From Paraspadella gotoi (Eukaryota > Chaetognatha): DNA of 64,000 bases. Positions 20,200 through 31,379 of the stretch are shown piece after piece. Both the position numbers and the translations under genes were made by a program. The notes below the pieces were generated by a model. That model was not told the origin of the DNA. It searched no databases and saw nothing but the letters and a program-made list of their open reading frames with translations. How positions within the stretch are numbered: position 1 is the stretch's first letter; the number at the start of each line of letters is the position of its first letter. Location: assembly GCA_051294375.1 (NCBI GenBank), contig CM119271.1:614721-678720 (forward strand), read 5' to 3'.

Positions 20200-23170
20200 G
20201 ATATGCACTCGTAACCGAAAGCAATCCGGGCTAAAAAAGTAAGGATTGCGCCCGAAAATGGGAGCGGGAGGGGTCTTGGGAAGCGCCGGATTGGCAGCGG
20301 CGAAAAATCGATCGCTTCCACATCTCTGGTTTTGGATGCTCCCGCGAAGCCAGGCGAGCTCCTCCATCACTGGTGGCAGAAACATGGAGGATGCTATAAA
20401 TTTGCTCAACTCAGACGAGATATGTTTCACTTCAAAGGAAATTCTGAGCCCCCTTCTTCCGAACCGGATATTGTTGTCAACTTCTTCATGAGAAATGAGA
20501 AACATAAAGAAGGCCTCTGAGGAACTCCCAAATATCGTTGAAAAGGCGCGGATTGCAGCAAGAGTGGTTGAAAACAGGAGAGCTGTTACGGCAACAACAT
20601 TAGGACAAAGATCTGGAGGAAGACCTATCCAGGCTCAAACTCCAATCCCGTCTTCAAGTTCAAGACCGGCTCCATCTCCAACACCGTCTTCAACTCGATC
20701 GTCAAACCGGGCCCCTCCAACAACCTCCAACAGCTTGATTGACTACAAAACGAAAATGGAAAAACGACCGGAGATAGCGATGGAAAATTCCATAGGACCC
20801 GACCCTGGAGTCAGTGGACCTTCAGTGAAAACCCGCAACTCCGTGAATCTTCCAGAGAGAGGACATGGCCGCCAGGCCCTCCGCCCTGGACACAGTCAAC
20901 AGGCCCTCTGCTCTGAACATGGCCATTGGCCAATCGGCCAGTTCTGGAGTTGGATGAGGCCACAGTATGAATTTGGATAACAGCTCCGGATCAGAAAAGG
21001 AACTGCCCCCCCACATCGCCGTATACGTTCGAGGATGCGGCGAGGGCGCGGCGGATCCCGATTTTTAACATCTCAAGATCANNNNNNNNNNNNNNNNNNN
21101 NNNNNNTGAAAGGCTTCACTCGCCCGTCAAATATCAACGTGGGACCCAACTACAATCTCCGCCCCGGTGAAGTTGACGGCATCCTTGAAGTAGAAGACAT
21201 GAGAAAAAAACAAACCTGATTAAACAACGGAAACCATTACCGGAAAATTGGAAAAGAACTTCAGTTTTTGAACGTTTAGGCAATGAAACCCTCAACAGGA
21301 TTCGAGAAGAAGTAAAACAAATAACGACTACAAAAATTTGGCAGTGCAGCACCAGAGTTGAATCCAGAGCCCAGAAATTCATAAAATGTAGAACGCGGCG
21401 CGGATGCTTTATGCCAAAAGAGCTCCGCCCCCGCCAAATGTTGGTAAGGTGAGCGCAAGGCCATTGCCTCATCAAGCGCAATCAGGAGATCATGGTTCAT
21501 CCCGCGGACAAGGAAGAGCTGCGGTAATCAGGGGCGCCGCTTGAGGAAGATCGGTGTACGCCAACCCAATTGGATGATATCATGGCACTGCTGCGGCTCG
21601 ACCTGGAACTGGAGTACTTCAGGTTCGATGGCCAGTACTATGCCCAGCCTGGTGGCTTAGGGATGGGCAAGTCAACATCAAGTCCTCTGGCAGATTTTTT
21701 ATATGGAGGACTATGAGGTGGAAGCTTTGGCCTCTTTTGATTGTTGCATGTGGCAGAGTCAGTCCTCTTCTGGTATCAGAAGGCAGATGATACTATTCTG
21801 GCCTGAGGAAGGACCCCTCAAGGACCTCTTAAATCACTGAACAGCATACATGCGAGAATCAAGTGGACATGTGAGAAGGAGGTGAATGGGTTAATTCCAA
21901 TGATCTATGTGTAATTCAGCGCAAAGAGGGTGGCTTATTGAAATTTTCAGTCTACTGCAAACCGACCCAAACCGATCAGTACATTTCCTTTGACTCTCAT
22001 GCCCCTTATCCCACAAGTTCGCCATGGTCAGAGCCCTTACCAGAAGAGCTCAGCCGATTCTGTCGACCCCCGAGCTTCAGGCCGCGAGCTTGAGCACATC
22101 AAAAGAGCCTTGGCGATCAATGGATACCCTCTGTGAGCCTTCGAGAAGGCTAGGTATCGGCCGCGCCTGCTGAGGGCAGTGGCCAACCAGGGGCTGCCCA
22201 AGTAACCGCTGACGCAGTTTCTTCCTCCGCCCCCAGGAGGAAGAAAGGGTGATTGCTGCTGAAGAGCCTACCGCGCCCACCACAGCGCATCAGGAAGATA
22301 AGCGCCCTAAAGAACGTGGGTCACCTGTCCCTCCCCTTCCACCAGGGGATCACTGAAGCATTGGTGCGGGTGCTGGCAAAGCAGGAATCTCCACCTCAGT
22401 GACGACCCGTGGCTCTCTATGTGAGCATTTCGTGAAACCGAAAGATAAAATTCCAGACCAAAAAACATCAGGAGCCGTCTAGTGGGCGGCCTGTGCAGGG
22501 GGGCAACCAAGCCTGCACAGCAGCATACGTGGGCGAGACAGGCAAGTCTCTGACAGATCGATTCCAGCAACAACAAAGCCTATCGTGATGCCCGAGGTCA
22601 CTACTTGTCAGCAATTGCCGAACACTCGGCAAATACAGGCCATCTGTTCAAGAAATTAGACGGTCTTGTGCTGTCCATGACCCGAACTGGTTCTAAGAGG
22701 TATTAGAGCCAGTCTACATCAAAGCTCTCGAGCCCTCTTTGAACCGTGATGGAGGACGATTCAATCTCCCTCCAAGCTATGATTCGCTTATCAAAAGCGT
22801 GGTGAAGTCCCCCGCCTCCACCACCTCTGTACAATGACTCCCTACCTCCACTCAACGAGGCAGGCAGAGACCCTTTCGCAGCCAATGGACAGGTGATGCC
22901 TCTCCTTCAATGCAGCAACTCAGTCCCTCTCTCTGTGGACTGAGTCGCCCAAAACGACGGCTGCAGGAGGAGGGAGAGGAGTCCACCATCCTGCCGCGAA
23001 AGCAGCAAGAACGGACACCCACCCATCTCACCAGCAGGCGAGAAGAGTGCAGTCAGCAAGCGTAACAGGCCAGAGAGACATAAGAATAGCACTAGGAATG
23101 TTCCGCAAGGAGCAATCCCCAGCCCGGCACTTACCAGCTCAGTAACACTCTCCTCTCAATCATTGACATG
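20200..23170 (+). pseudogene. Penelope-like retroelement copy A (RT and GIY-YIG), frame-broken
   Basis: A Penelope-like element with reverse transcriptase and endonuclease that is spread over several frames. The N-terminal region with Ser/Pro-rich linker is at about 20495-20980. RT motif B is at 21600-21715 (YFRFDGQYYAQPGGLGMGK then PLADFYMEDYE), and the RT catalytic pair is at 21783-21791 (FWYQKADDTILA). The thumb region KPT-x-TDQYISFDSHAP is at 21955-22010. The connector and GIY-YIG nuclease (YVGETGKSLTDRFQQ) lie at 22300-22760. Many 1-base gaps relative to copy C (31380-34502) break the frame. Such elements copy themselves by target-primed reverse transcription. An N gap at 21082-21106 interrupts it. 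Confidence 0.85.
21082..21106. other. Assembly gap (25 N), probably of zero real length
   Basis: The bases on either side (aagatca and tgaaaggc) are directly adjacent in the copy at 32335-32350, so little or nothing is missing here. Confidence 0.85.
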
Positions 23171-25427
23171 CTAATGACCTGACCACATCGTCCTTGTTTC
23201 TCCTTTGCTCCACCAAGGGGGCCAGCTCATTTGAGTTCTATCTTTATCTCTTATATTTCATCTTTTCTTTAACTTAACTATCCCTGTTAGAATGATTTTA
23301 AATCAAACAAATTCTCTTCGTGAATATCTGAATCACGTCAATTGGTTTTTAGTCTCAACTTTAATGATTTTATATTATCTTTACTCTCATTGGTCGAATT
23401 CTACCAATAGTAGTTAGGAGTCTACGTCGTTCTTAGAGATCGAGGAAGACTTTTTAAATGGAGATTTTCGTTCAAATCTGACTACCAACAATATAAACGC
23501 TCCTGGTAAAAATTCTGGTAAAAATATCAATGTAAAAACATTGATTCCGATCCTGTTGCATCTGAGGGCTCGCATTTTTTTTCTCTTGTCAAATCATCTC
23601 ATCTTGATATCAAACAAGCCAGAACAAATAGACTACTTCTGGACAAAAAAATTTTCCATCTCTGATTTTATATAGAAATGAAAGGGATTTTTTCTTTGAA
23701 AACGATATAAACGTGACTGAGGTATGTTCCTGTTCAACAAATGAGGTCCAATTTTGGAATCCTTTGGCAAAAGTGTCTGAAGGGCTCTCAAATTTTTCTT
23801 TACTTTTATTTGGTTATTTTGATATGATAACGATCATGGTAAAGTGAATTAGTCTATTTTGGTGAAATTTTTATTTAAAGTAAAAGTAAAAGAGGATCTA
23901 ACGATCGGAATTCTAAGAGTTTTCAACGGGAGTCAGATTCGGCAAAAATCTTCTATGGCGAAAAATCTTCCAAAGAAGGGGTGAATTTTCCGAAGATTTT
24001 GGTTAATATTTTCTATATTTATGGTCGGATTTTTTTGAAACTTAATATTAACAATATTGCCATCATTCTACCTTGGCCGGTATAAGATATATTAAACCTC
24101 GGCTTGTTCGTCAGAGCTTAGTCTATAGTAGTTTATGATGAATTCTCAATATTTTAAGAAGATCTCTCTTCATTGTCCATTAAATTTAGTCTTTGTATAA
24201 AAGAAAGGGAAACTTTTATTTTTGAGAGATGCCCTGGACCATAAGGTAATTGATTGATTTACTGAATTATAAATAGTAGAGTTACGTGTTTTAGAATCAG
24301 GAGACTTTTCATGAGATTTCTTAAACTGACTACCAATAATGTAACCCCCTAAATTGGAATCAGTGTAACTGATTCGATCTGTCATAGGGCTGATTTTCTT
24401 GACATTCACATTTGAATCAAAGTCAATAGAATCGAAATTACTTTAAAAGGATTCTAACTTATAAATAGAGTATTTGATCAAATTCTCGATCCTACAATGT
24501 CTAGGGTTCAATCTCTTTTGTATATTAACAGATACGACAGGTAAGTGAATTACATTTTGGGATTTTATTAAATAGTGAGCTAAGATCGTTCTAAGTTTTC
24601 AAGGGATCAGATCGAAACTATTCGATCTCCAGAGGTGATCCCGAAGATTGGTTATATCATATTTACGGATTTTTTGAACAACATCAAATTGCATCATACA
24701 TTGTCGGTCAAGAATATTAAAACTCTGATTTTCTAGACTTAGTCCTTAAATAGGTGAAATTAGTATTAATAAATGGTTATTTTTGTAGCTTTTGAGCTTC
24801 CACAGCTCTTCCAATGGCTCTTCTAGCTCTCAATGGCTCTACTGATTGCTATTTCGATTGTCCTTATAACTGTCAACTGAATTACACTAACTTCAATTAA
24901 TACTACTAATGGCGTTACGGTTATTGATAGTCAACAATAGAGAAATTAATATGAGATGCTCAATTGTGTTCCCAAGTCCGTAAGGAAATGTGCAATCTCT
25001 AACAATCCCTAACAAATGTAATTTTTTCACATTTCACATTCAAATCTATATTTCATTTAATTTATATTTAGCAAATTGTTATTTCCACTATTATTCCGCT
25101 TTAAAATCTTATATCTTGTTGTACATTGCACAAATGTATCATATACCTCTTTCTCTTCTCTTCCCCTATCTCTCTCTCTTTCTTTAAAAACTTATATCTT
25201 TGTTGTACATTGCACAAATGTATCATATTACCTCTCTCTCTCACTCTCTCCCTGTTTGACCATTTCACTTTCTTTTCAAAAACTCACTCAATCTGTCCTT
25301 GCCTTCACCTGTCCTCACCTCTGACCACTATTCTGTCTCACCACTTTGTTGGAAACTTCTTTCTCTTCTCTCTCTCTCTCTCTCTCTCACACACATTTAC
25401 TTTTGCAAAAGTTTTTGATAGTCTGTC
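23171..25427 (+). mobile_element. 3' non-coding part of Penelope unit A
   Basis: AT-rich, without reading frames of interest. Colinear with 34503-36299. Two copies of a 60-base block cttatatctttgttgtacat are at 25108 and 25190, and CT-rich runs at 25145-25180 and 25365-25390. It leads into the hammerhead motif. Confidence 0.65.
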
Positions 25428-25471
25428 AAACACTGATGAAGGCTCGAACAAGAGTCGAAACATGTCTGTTT
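25428..25471 (+). ncRNA. Small hammerhead ribozyme motif (Penelope-associated)
   Basis: Core CTGATGA, stem II GGCTC-gaacaa-GAGTC (five pairs including one G-U), then GAAAC, two bases, and the cleavage triplet GTC. Stem I pairs AAACA with TGTTT. The very short stem III is the form reported for Penelope-like elements, which are known to carry hammerheads in their terminal repeats, some acting as dimers. Predicted cleavage follows C25466. Confidence 0.75.
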
Positions 25472-25539
25472 ATATTGAATAAAAATCGTTGGAGTACAAA
25501 CTCTAAACTTTGTTTTCGCTAAAATAAAAAAAAATGAAA

Positions 25540-26556
25540 AACCTGTTTCCCTTTTTGCTTTTGTAAATAAAAGCTGCATTAATTAATCAATTAATTAATC
25601 AATCAATCAATCAACTAATCAATCAAAAAATTAATGAATCAATTTTTTATCAATCAATTAATTAATCAATTAATTTATCCATCAACTAATTAATCAATTT
25701 ATTTATCAATAAATTATTAAAAGAACCAATTAATTAATTAATCAATCAATTAATCAATCAATTAAACAATGTCAGTGTTATCATTGTCGTCATCTCCAAC
25801 ATCGTTGTTGCTTTTGTCCTGGTCAGTGACCTGATAAAAAGACCTAAAAACTAACAGGCCTGATATGAATTCATTAATTGATCAATCAATCATTCAATTA
25901 ATCATGACGGTGTTATCCTCATCGTCATCATCATCATCATCATGATCGTCATTTCTTTTGTCATAATGAAAAGACAAAAAAACAAAAAACAAAAATGCCA
26001 GAACTGATCAGTTAATTAATTATTCAATCAATTAATCAAATATTCAATCAATCAATCAAAAAATTAAGCAATCAATTAATTTGTCATCGTCGGTGTTATC
26101 ATTGTTGTGGTCGCCATCATTAATTATTTAATTAATTAATTAAAAATTTTAATAATGTTGTGGTGACTCAAAACAGGAATTTATAAAAAAATTTGAGGGT
26201 GTGTTTTTTGTGATAAAGAAAAACTGGTATTATCAAAAACAGTAAAAAAAGCAAAAATGATAAAAATAATAACAACAACAACTAGTATTTACATTGGCTG
26301 AGAAAAAGGTCAGCTATAACAAAGGTCGGGTAAGAACAGGTCATTCTTATTGACCACTACTGTACTACGGGTCACAAAGTACCAAAGACTGTCATTGTAT
26401 TCGTCGTTGTTCAAATCATTTGAGCTCCCAAATGTTCGATGTTATTCTTTTAATTAATATGTAATTAATTAAATAATTTATTATTTTTTCAACTAATTGA
26501 TTTAATTAATAATTACCGCTAATGATCGTTGACAGATCTGGCATGCTCAAACTTGT
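25540..26556 (-). mobile_element. Right inverted arm (HINE-like) of Penelope unit A
   Basis: Reverse complement of the left arm: from aaaaacctgtttccc through gctgcattaattaatc, acatcgttgttgcttttgtc and gaccactactgtactac to a terminal gctcaaacttgt at 26545-26556. It lacks the 0.75 kb insertion present in the left arm. Non-coding. Confidence 0.7.
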
Positions 26557-26603
26557 ATAAATTATTTAAATAATTTTTTGATTTATTTATTTGTATATGT
26601 ATT

Positions 26604-26726
26604 TTATCGAGCCATGACCGCGAAAGCCGGGTCAGGCTCTATAATGTTTAGTATTGCTTCTTTGGTGACGTAGTCGTCGTCGGTCGTCGTCGTCGGCGTC
26701 ACGGCTTTTTTGTATAAAAACACGCG
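26604..26726 (-). CDS. Possible terminal exon of an unknown gene
   Basis: On the - strand, after TAAAAG, 40 codons stay open to TAA: a Thr/Asp-rich part (TPTTTTDDDYVTKEAI) then LNIIEPDPAFAVMAR. The GC content is raised over the AT-rich surroundings and the sequence is not a repeat seen elsewhere in the window. I recognise no family. It may be the last exon of a gene lying to the right, or chance. Confidence 0.3.
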   Translation of the reverse strand, partial: RVFLYKKAVTPTTTTDDDYVTKEAILNIIEPDPAFAVMAR

Positions 26727-27382
26727 CTTTTATAGTTTGGCTGGGACTTTACCGTTTTTTTTTAATAAAAATTATTATGAATTTTATAAAGTTTTACAAA
26801 AGTGTGCGGATCAATAGTAAGTTAAAATTAATAATGGCTTCTCAACCTTGAAATAGCTTTGATATTTTCCCTTATTCACAATTTGATTAAGTATTTTTGT
26901 TTGAATTCCACTTCATTAATGACTCTTGCTGGCAAATGCAAATGGATTATAGTAACTCATTATAATATCCCAAATTAAGTATATAGAAATGCTTAAGCTA
27001 ATTTACATATTGCAGTATATTAATATTGAAGATTGAAATTCAAAAAATTTTTTTAAATTTCTAATAAAATGGGAACTCAAAGGATTTTTTAATGAGAAGC
27101 TATATCTAATTTTAATACAAATAAAATAAAATCTTTTACAAGCTGCGATTGCAAAAAAATTGGAAAAGTTTCCAATTGTAACCATTGTAACATTTTTGCC
27201 TTTTCTTTTATTTATTTTTTAATTATATATATTTTTTTTAGGCGCTGCCTCTTTCTCTCTGTCTCTCTTTGTGTGCGATCTCTTGCATGATCGTTCGTTT
27301 TTTTGACAATTCTGATTATTTTTTCTTTTCTAAAAAACATATATATTTGATCAGGCGCTGCCTTTTCTGGATCGTTTTAAAA
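26727..27382. other. AT-rich sequence without recognised features
   Basis: No exon-like block or known repeat except a short CT run at 27250-27270. Confidence 0.4.
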
Positions 27383-27894
27383 CAAGTTTTGAGCAAAACA
27401 ATGTCGGATCTGCCTACGATAATTAATTAATTAATTGATTAATTAATTAATTAATAGATTAATTAATTAATTAATAGATTAATTAATAGATTAATTATAA
27501 TTTATATTCAGCTTGTCATCATCGATGTCCTTAAAATGAGTCAGGACAGTTATTAAATGTTGTTACATTTTATCAAAACAAACAAATATCCTCTATTATC
27601 GAGCAGGCGGGCAAAGCCGTTCCTGTCTCGATTTTTTTTCGGTTTAGCTTTCGGTCTCGCTTTTTTGCAATCATGGCTTCTGAAAGTGTGATATCATAGG
27701 GAGTTGAATTTTCATATATGGCTTCTAATCATCAAGATCTTTAAAATTCTCATGTTCATATCAATATTGGTATTTGTTTATGTTTTATTTACAAACAAAA
27801 ACGTTTTAATTAATGTCGCTCTCTCTCTCTCTCTTTTTCTCCGTCACTGCTTCTTCTAAAAACGAGTTCCGGCTCTGCAGCGTCCTGTCCAGCT

Positions 27895-27937
<43 letters not shown>

Positions 27938-28387
27938 TTACAAAACATTTTTTAGATTATAATGTGGGTTCACTAATGTAAAAAACGATGCCACGAACAG
28001 GGCGCGAACCCGGGTCCCTTTGGGTAGAGAATAGCTCACGCTACGTGCGGCGCCATAAGTACTGCTGATTCTTTAACGAGTAAAGGGGCTGTAGAGCTTC
28101 TCTCTCTCTCTCTCTTTTAAATTATTATATATCGCTCTTTCTCTTTCTCTTTTTCTCTGCAGCGGCTGTCTCTCTCCCTCTCTCTTTTTTCTCTTCTCTC
28201 TCTCTGTCTCTCTGTCTCTCTGTGTGTCTGTCCTATCTGTCCGATCTTTGCGTGATCGTTTGTTTTTTGAAAAAATTCTGATTATTTTTTTCCTTCTAAA
28301 AACTTTTTATTATTGCCATTTATTCCGCGCTTTTTTCATACAAAATCCATATTTTCATCCGAGATTTTCGGGATTTATTCTCTTCTT

Positions 28388-28425
<38 letters not shown>

Positions 28426-28440
28426 CTTTCTTTCTCTCTC

Positions 28441-28481
<41 letters not shown>

Positions 28482-28889
28482 ACTCATACACGCATTTGTT
28501 TGTTTTATTTGACTATCATCGCATCAATGAATGACAATCATCGCATCAATGAATGACAATCATCGCATCACTGAATGACTATCATCACAGCAGTGAATGA
28601 CTATCATCGCATCAATAATTGATTATCATCGAATCAATAATCAATCCTATTACATCAATAAATTACTATTACATCAATCAATTAGTATTACCTCAATCAT
28701 TAACTAGTACATCACATTCGTTATCGCATGATTCATTCGTTTTTTTCCCGGTTTTTTTCATTAATTTTCTATGATAGTGGGCTCTGGCTCGATCTTGAGT
28801 CTTTTAAGATTTTTTATTTTATGTCTCCTTCTCTCTCTCTCTCTCTCTCTCTCACTCTCTCTTTCTCTCTCACTCTCTCTCTCTCTCTC

Positions 28890-28930
<41 letters not shown>

Positions 28931-29146
28931 ATGCAATAGCGACGATCCTTATGCTTTTAAGATTTTTTTAACTTGCATCATTTTTTCAACTTGCATAATT
29001 TTTTTCAACTTGCATTCCGTCAAACTTTATATCTAGCTTCTTCACTCACTTTCCTACCGGCTCACAAAATTTCATCTCAATCTATTCATGGGTTAAAATA
29101 AATAAAAAGATTCAAGTAAATGTGACTCATATTTTTTTCATTTAAA
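27383..29146 (+). mobile_element. Long HINE-like element, 3' end missing
   Basis: Begins acaagttttgagcaaaacaa then tgtcggatctgcctacgata, followed by the same 1.6 kb body as 1380-3040 (tgtcatcatcgatgtcc, cagcttctttctctctc, a tract of catcgcatcaatgaatgac repeats at 28510-28600, and (CT)n runs at 27795-27830, 27890-27930, 28385-28480 and 28825-28925), the 18-bp unit and one core repeat. At 29147 it switches abruptly into Penelope sequence. Confidence 0.65.
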
Positions 29147-29710
29147 TCATTTCCGCCCGTCAAATTATCAACGTGGGACCCAACTACAATCTCCGCCCCG
29201 GTGAAGTTGACGGCATCCTTGAAGTAGAAGACATGAGAAAAAACAAAACCTGATTAAACAACGGGAAACCATTACCGGAAAATTGGAAAAGAACTTCAGT
29301 TTTGACGTTTAGGCAATGAAACCCTCAACAGGATTCGAGAAGAAGTAAAACAAATAACCGACTACAAAAATTTGGCAGTGCAGCACCAGAGGTTGAATCC
29401 AGAGCCAGAAATTCATAAAAATGTAGAACGCGGCGCGGATGCTTTATGCCAAAAGAGCTCCGCCCCCGCCAAATGTTGGTAAGGTGAGCGCAAGGCCATT
29501 GCCTCAATCAAGCGCAATCAGGAGATCATGGTTCATCCCGCGGACAAGGGAAGAGCTGCGGTAATCATGGGCGCCGCTTGAGGGAAGATCGGTGTACGCC
29601 AACCCAATTGGATGATATCATGGCACTGCTGCGGCTCGACCTGGAACTGGAGTACTTCAGGTTCGATGGCCAGTACTATGCCCAGCCTGGTGGCTTAGGG
29701 ATGGGCAAGT
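29147..29710 (+). pseudogene. Penelope-like retroelement fragment B
   Basis: Colinear with 21117-21670 and 32360-32960, ending at RT motif B (RFDGQYYAQPGGLGMGK) just before a gap. Only a middle part of the reverse transcriptase is present. The abrupt joins at both ends suggest a misjoin. Confidence 0.8.
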
Positions 29711-29735
29711 NNNNNNNNNNNNNNNNNNNNNNNNN
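29711..29735. other. Assembly gap (25 N)
   Basis: Separates Penelope fragment B from sequence matching the interior of the 0.75 kb insertion at 18621; the two sides do not belong together in any other copy. Confidence 0.95.
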
Positions 29736-31230
29736 GAGTCTCTCTTCTCTTTCTCTCTCTCTCTCTCACTCTCTCTTCACTCTCTCTCTCTGATTTCATC
29801 CTACTGCATCTGCTCATCCTCCTCATTCTTACTTAACTCTTTCTTACCATAGAAATGATTTGAATTTAGAATGCAATGTCTAATCAAGATAAACCAATCT
29901 CGATTATTTTGTAATAAAAACCTTTTTATGCAATCAGTAATTAGGAATTATTTGTTGGAAAAAAAATTGAGAAAAGTTAGGAGAAAAAAAATTAAGGAAA
30001 AGAAATTTTTTTTAACAAAATTTCTGAAAATTTAAAAAAATGGTCAAGAAGATCTCCAAATCTTTTGTCGAGATACACTCGGCATTGGCGAAAGAAATTA
30101 TACCCCGTTTATGCCGTGATGTTAGCCCGGGTAATTATTTAATAAATTAGTAGTGATGATAAATACATAAATCGTATTTAATTAATCTACATAATTATTA
30201 ATTAATAATGTAAATAACATCGAACATTATTGGAGCCTCAAATTGATTGAACAAAGATGACAACGACGACGATATAATGACGAAGACGACAACAAAGACT
30301 TTTGGTGACCCCGTTAGGTACAGTAGTGGTCAATGATAATGACTTGTTCTTACCCGACCTTGTTTATAGCTGACCTTTTTTCTGCCAATGTAAATACTAG
30401 GTTGGTTGTTATTATTTTTTCATTTTTGCTTTTTTACCTGTTTTTGATAATACCAGTTTTTTTTTAATCACAAAAAACACTTCCTCAAATTTTTCTATAA
30501 ATTTTTGTCTTTGAGTCACCGCAAATCATTATAAAAAATTTCAATGTAATTAATTAAATAATTAATTGATGGGCGATCACGAAAATGATAACACCGACGA
30601 TGGGACAAAATTGATTTGATGCTTAATCTTTTTTCTTTTGATTGATTGATTGAATATTTGATCAATTGATTGAAATAATTAATTAACTGATCATTCTGCA
30701 TGTTAGCCTCAAACTTGTTTGTTTTTATCATCTTTTTCATTAGACCAAAAGAAATGACGACCATGATGATGATTATGACGACGAAATAACACCATATGAT
30801 TAATTGAATGATGATTGATCATTAAATGAGAATTCAATATCAGGCCGTTGTTTTTAGATCTTTTTGTCTGCTCACTTGACCAGGCAAAAAGCAACAACCC
30901 GACGTTGAGATGACGACATGATACACACTGACATTGTTTGATTAGATTGGTGCTTTTAATAATTTATGATTAAATAAATTAATTATTTATGAGTTGATAA
31001 ATTAAATTGATTAATTAATTAGATGATGATTAAAAATTGACTCTTTAATTTTTGATTGATTATTGATTAAGTTAATGGATTGATTGATTAATTAATTGAT
31101 TAATGGAAATAATTAATGCAGCTTGTATTTACATTTTAATAAAAAAGAAAAAAAGCAATAGGAAAAAACAGGGTTTTTTGTTTTTTTTCATTTAAACTCA
31201 TTTCCACTCGAACGATTTCTTACAATTCTT
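29736..31230 (+). mobile_element. Left arm of Penelope unit C (noisy copy of 18621-20042)
   Basis: Colinear with 18621-20042, including the right end of the 0.75 kb insertion (tttatgccgtgatgtt near 30105-30125), but with very frequent single-base indels. Non-coding. Confidence 0.7.
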
Positions 31231-31379
31231 ACAAACTACAATTTTTCATAGTAAAATTCACTTGTTAATTGTTAGCAAAAAAGATGATTAAAATTATTCT
31301 ACCAATGAATTTTTATCGTCTAAGAGAATACTTTTATAAATAATAACAAATGTAAAATTTCTAAAAAGGAAGCGATATG

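Noticed and set aside
20246-21016. Separate host gene upstream of the Penelope RT
   Set aside because: The same sequence is present in copy C in the same position, so it is the N-terminal part of the element.
18202-26556. Maverick/Polinton or other large DNA transposon because of the kb-long inverted ends
   Set aside because: There is no integrase, DNA polymerase B or packaging gene; the interior is a Penelope-like element only.
28224-28971. Ser/Leu-rich frames in CT microsatellites (also 2199-3186, 25126-25482, 36173-36400)
   Set aside because: Translation of (CT)n gives Ser-Leu repeats; the sequence is non-coding body of HINE-like elements or Penelope tails.
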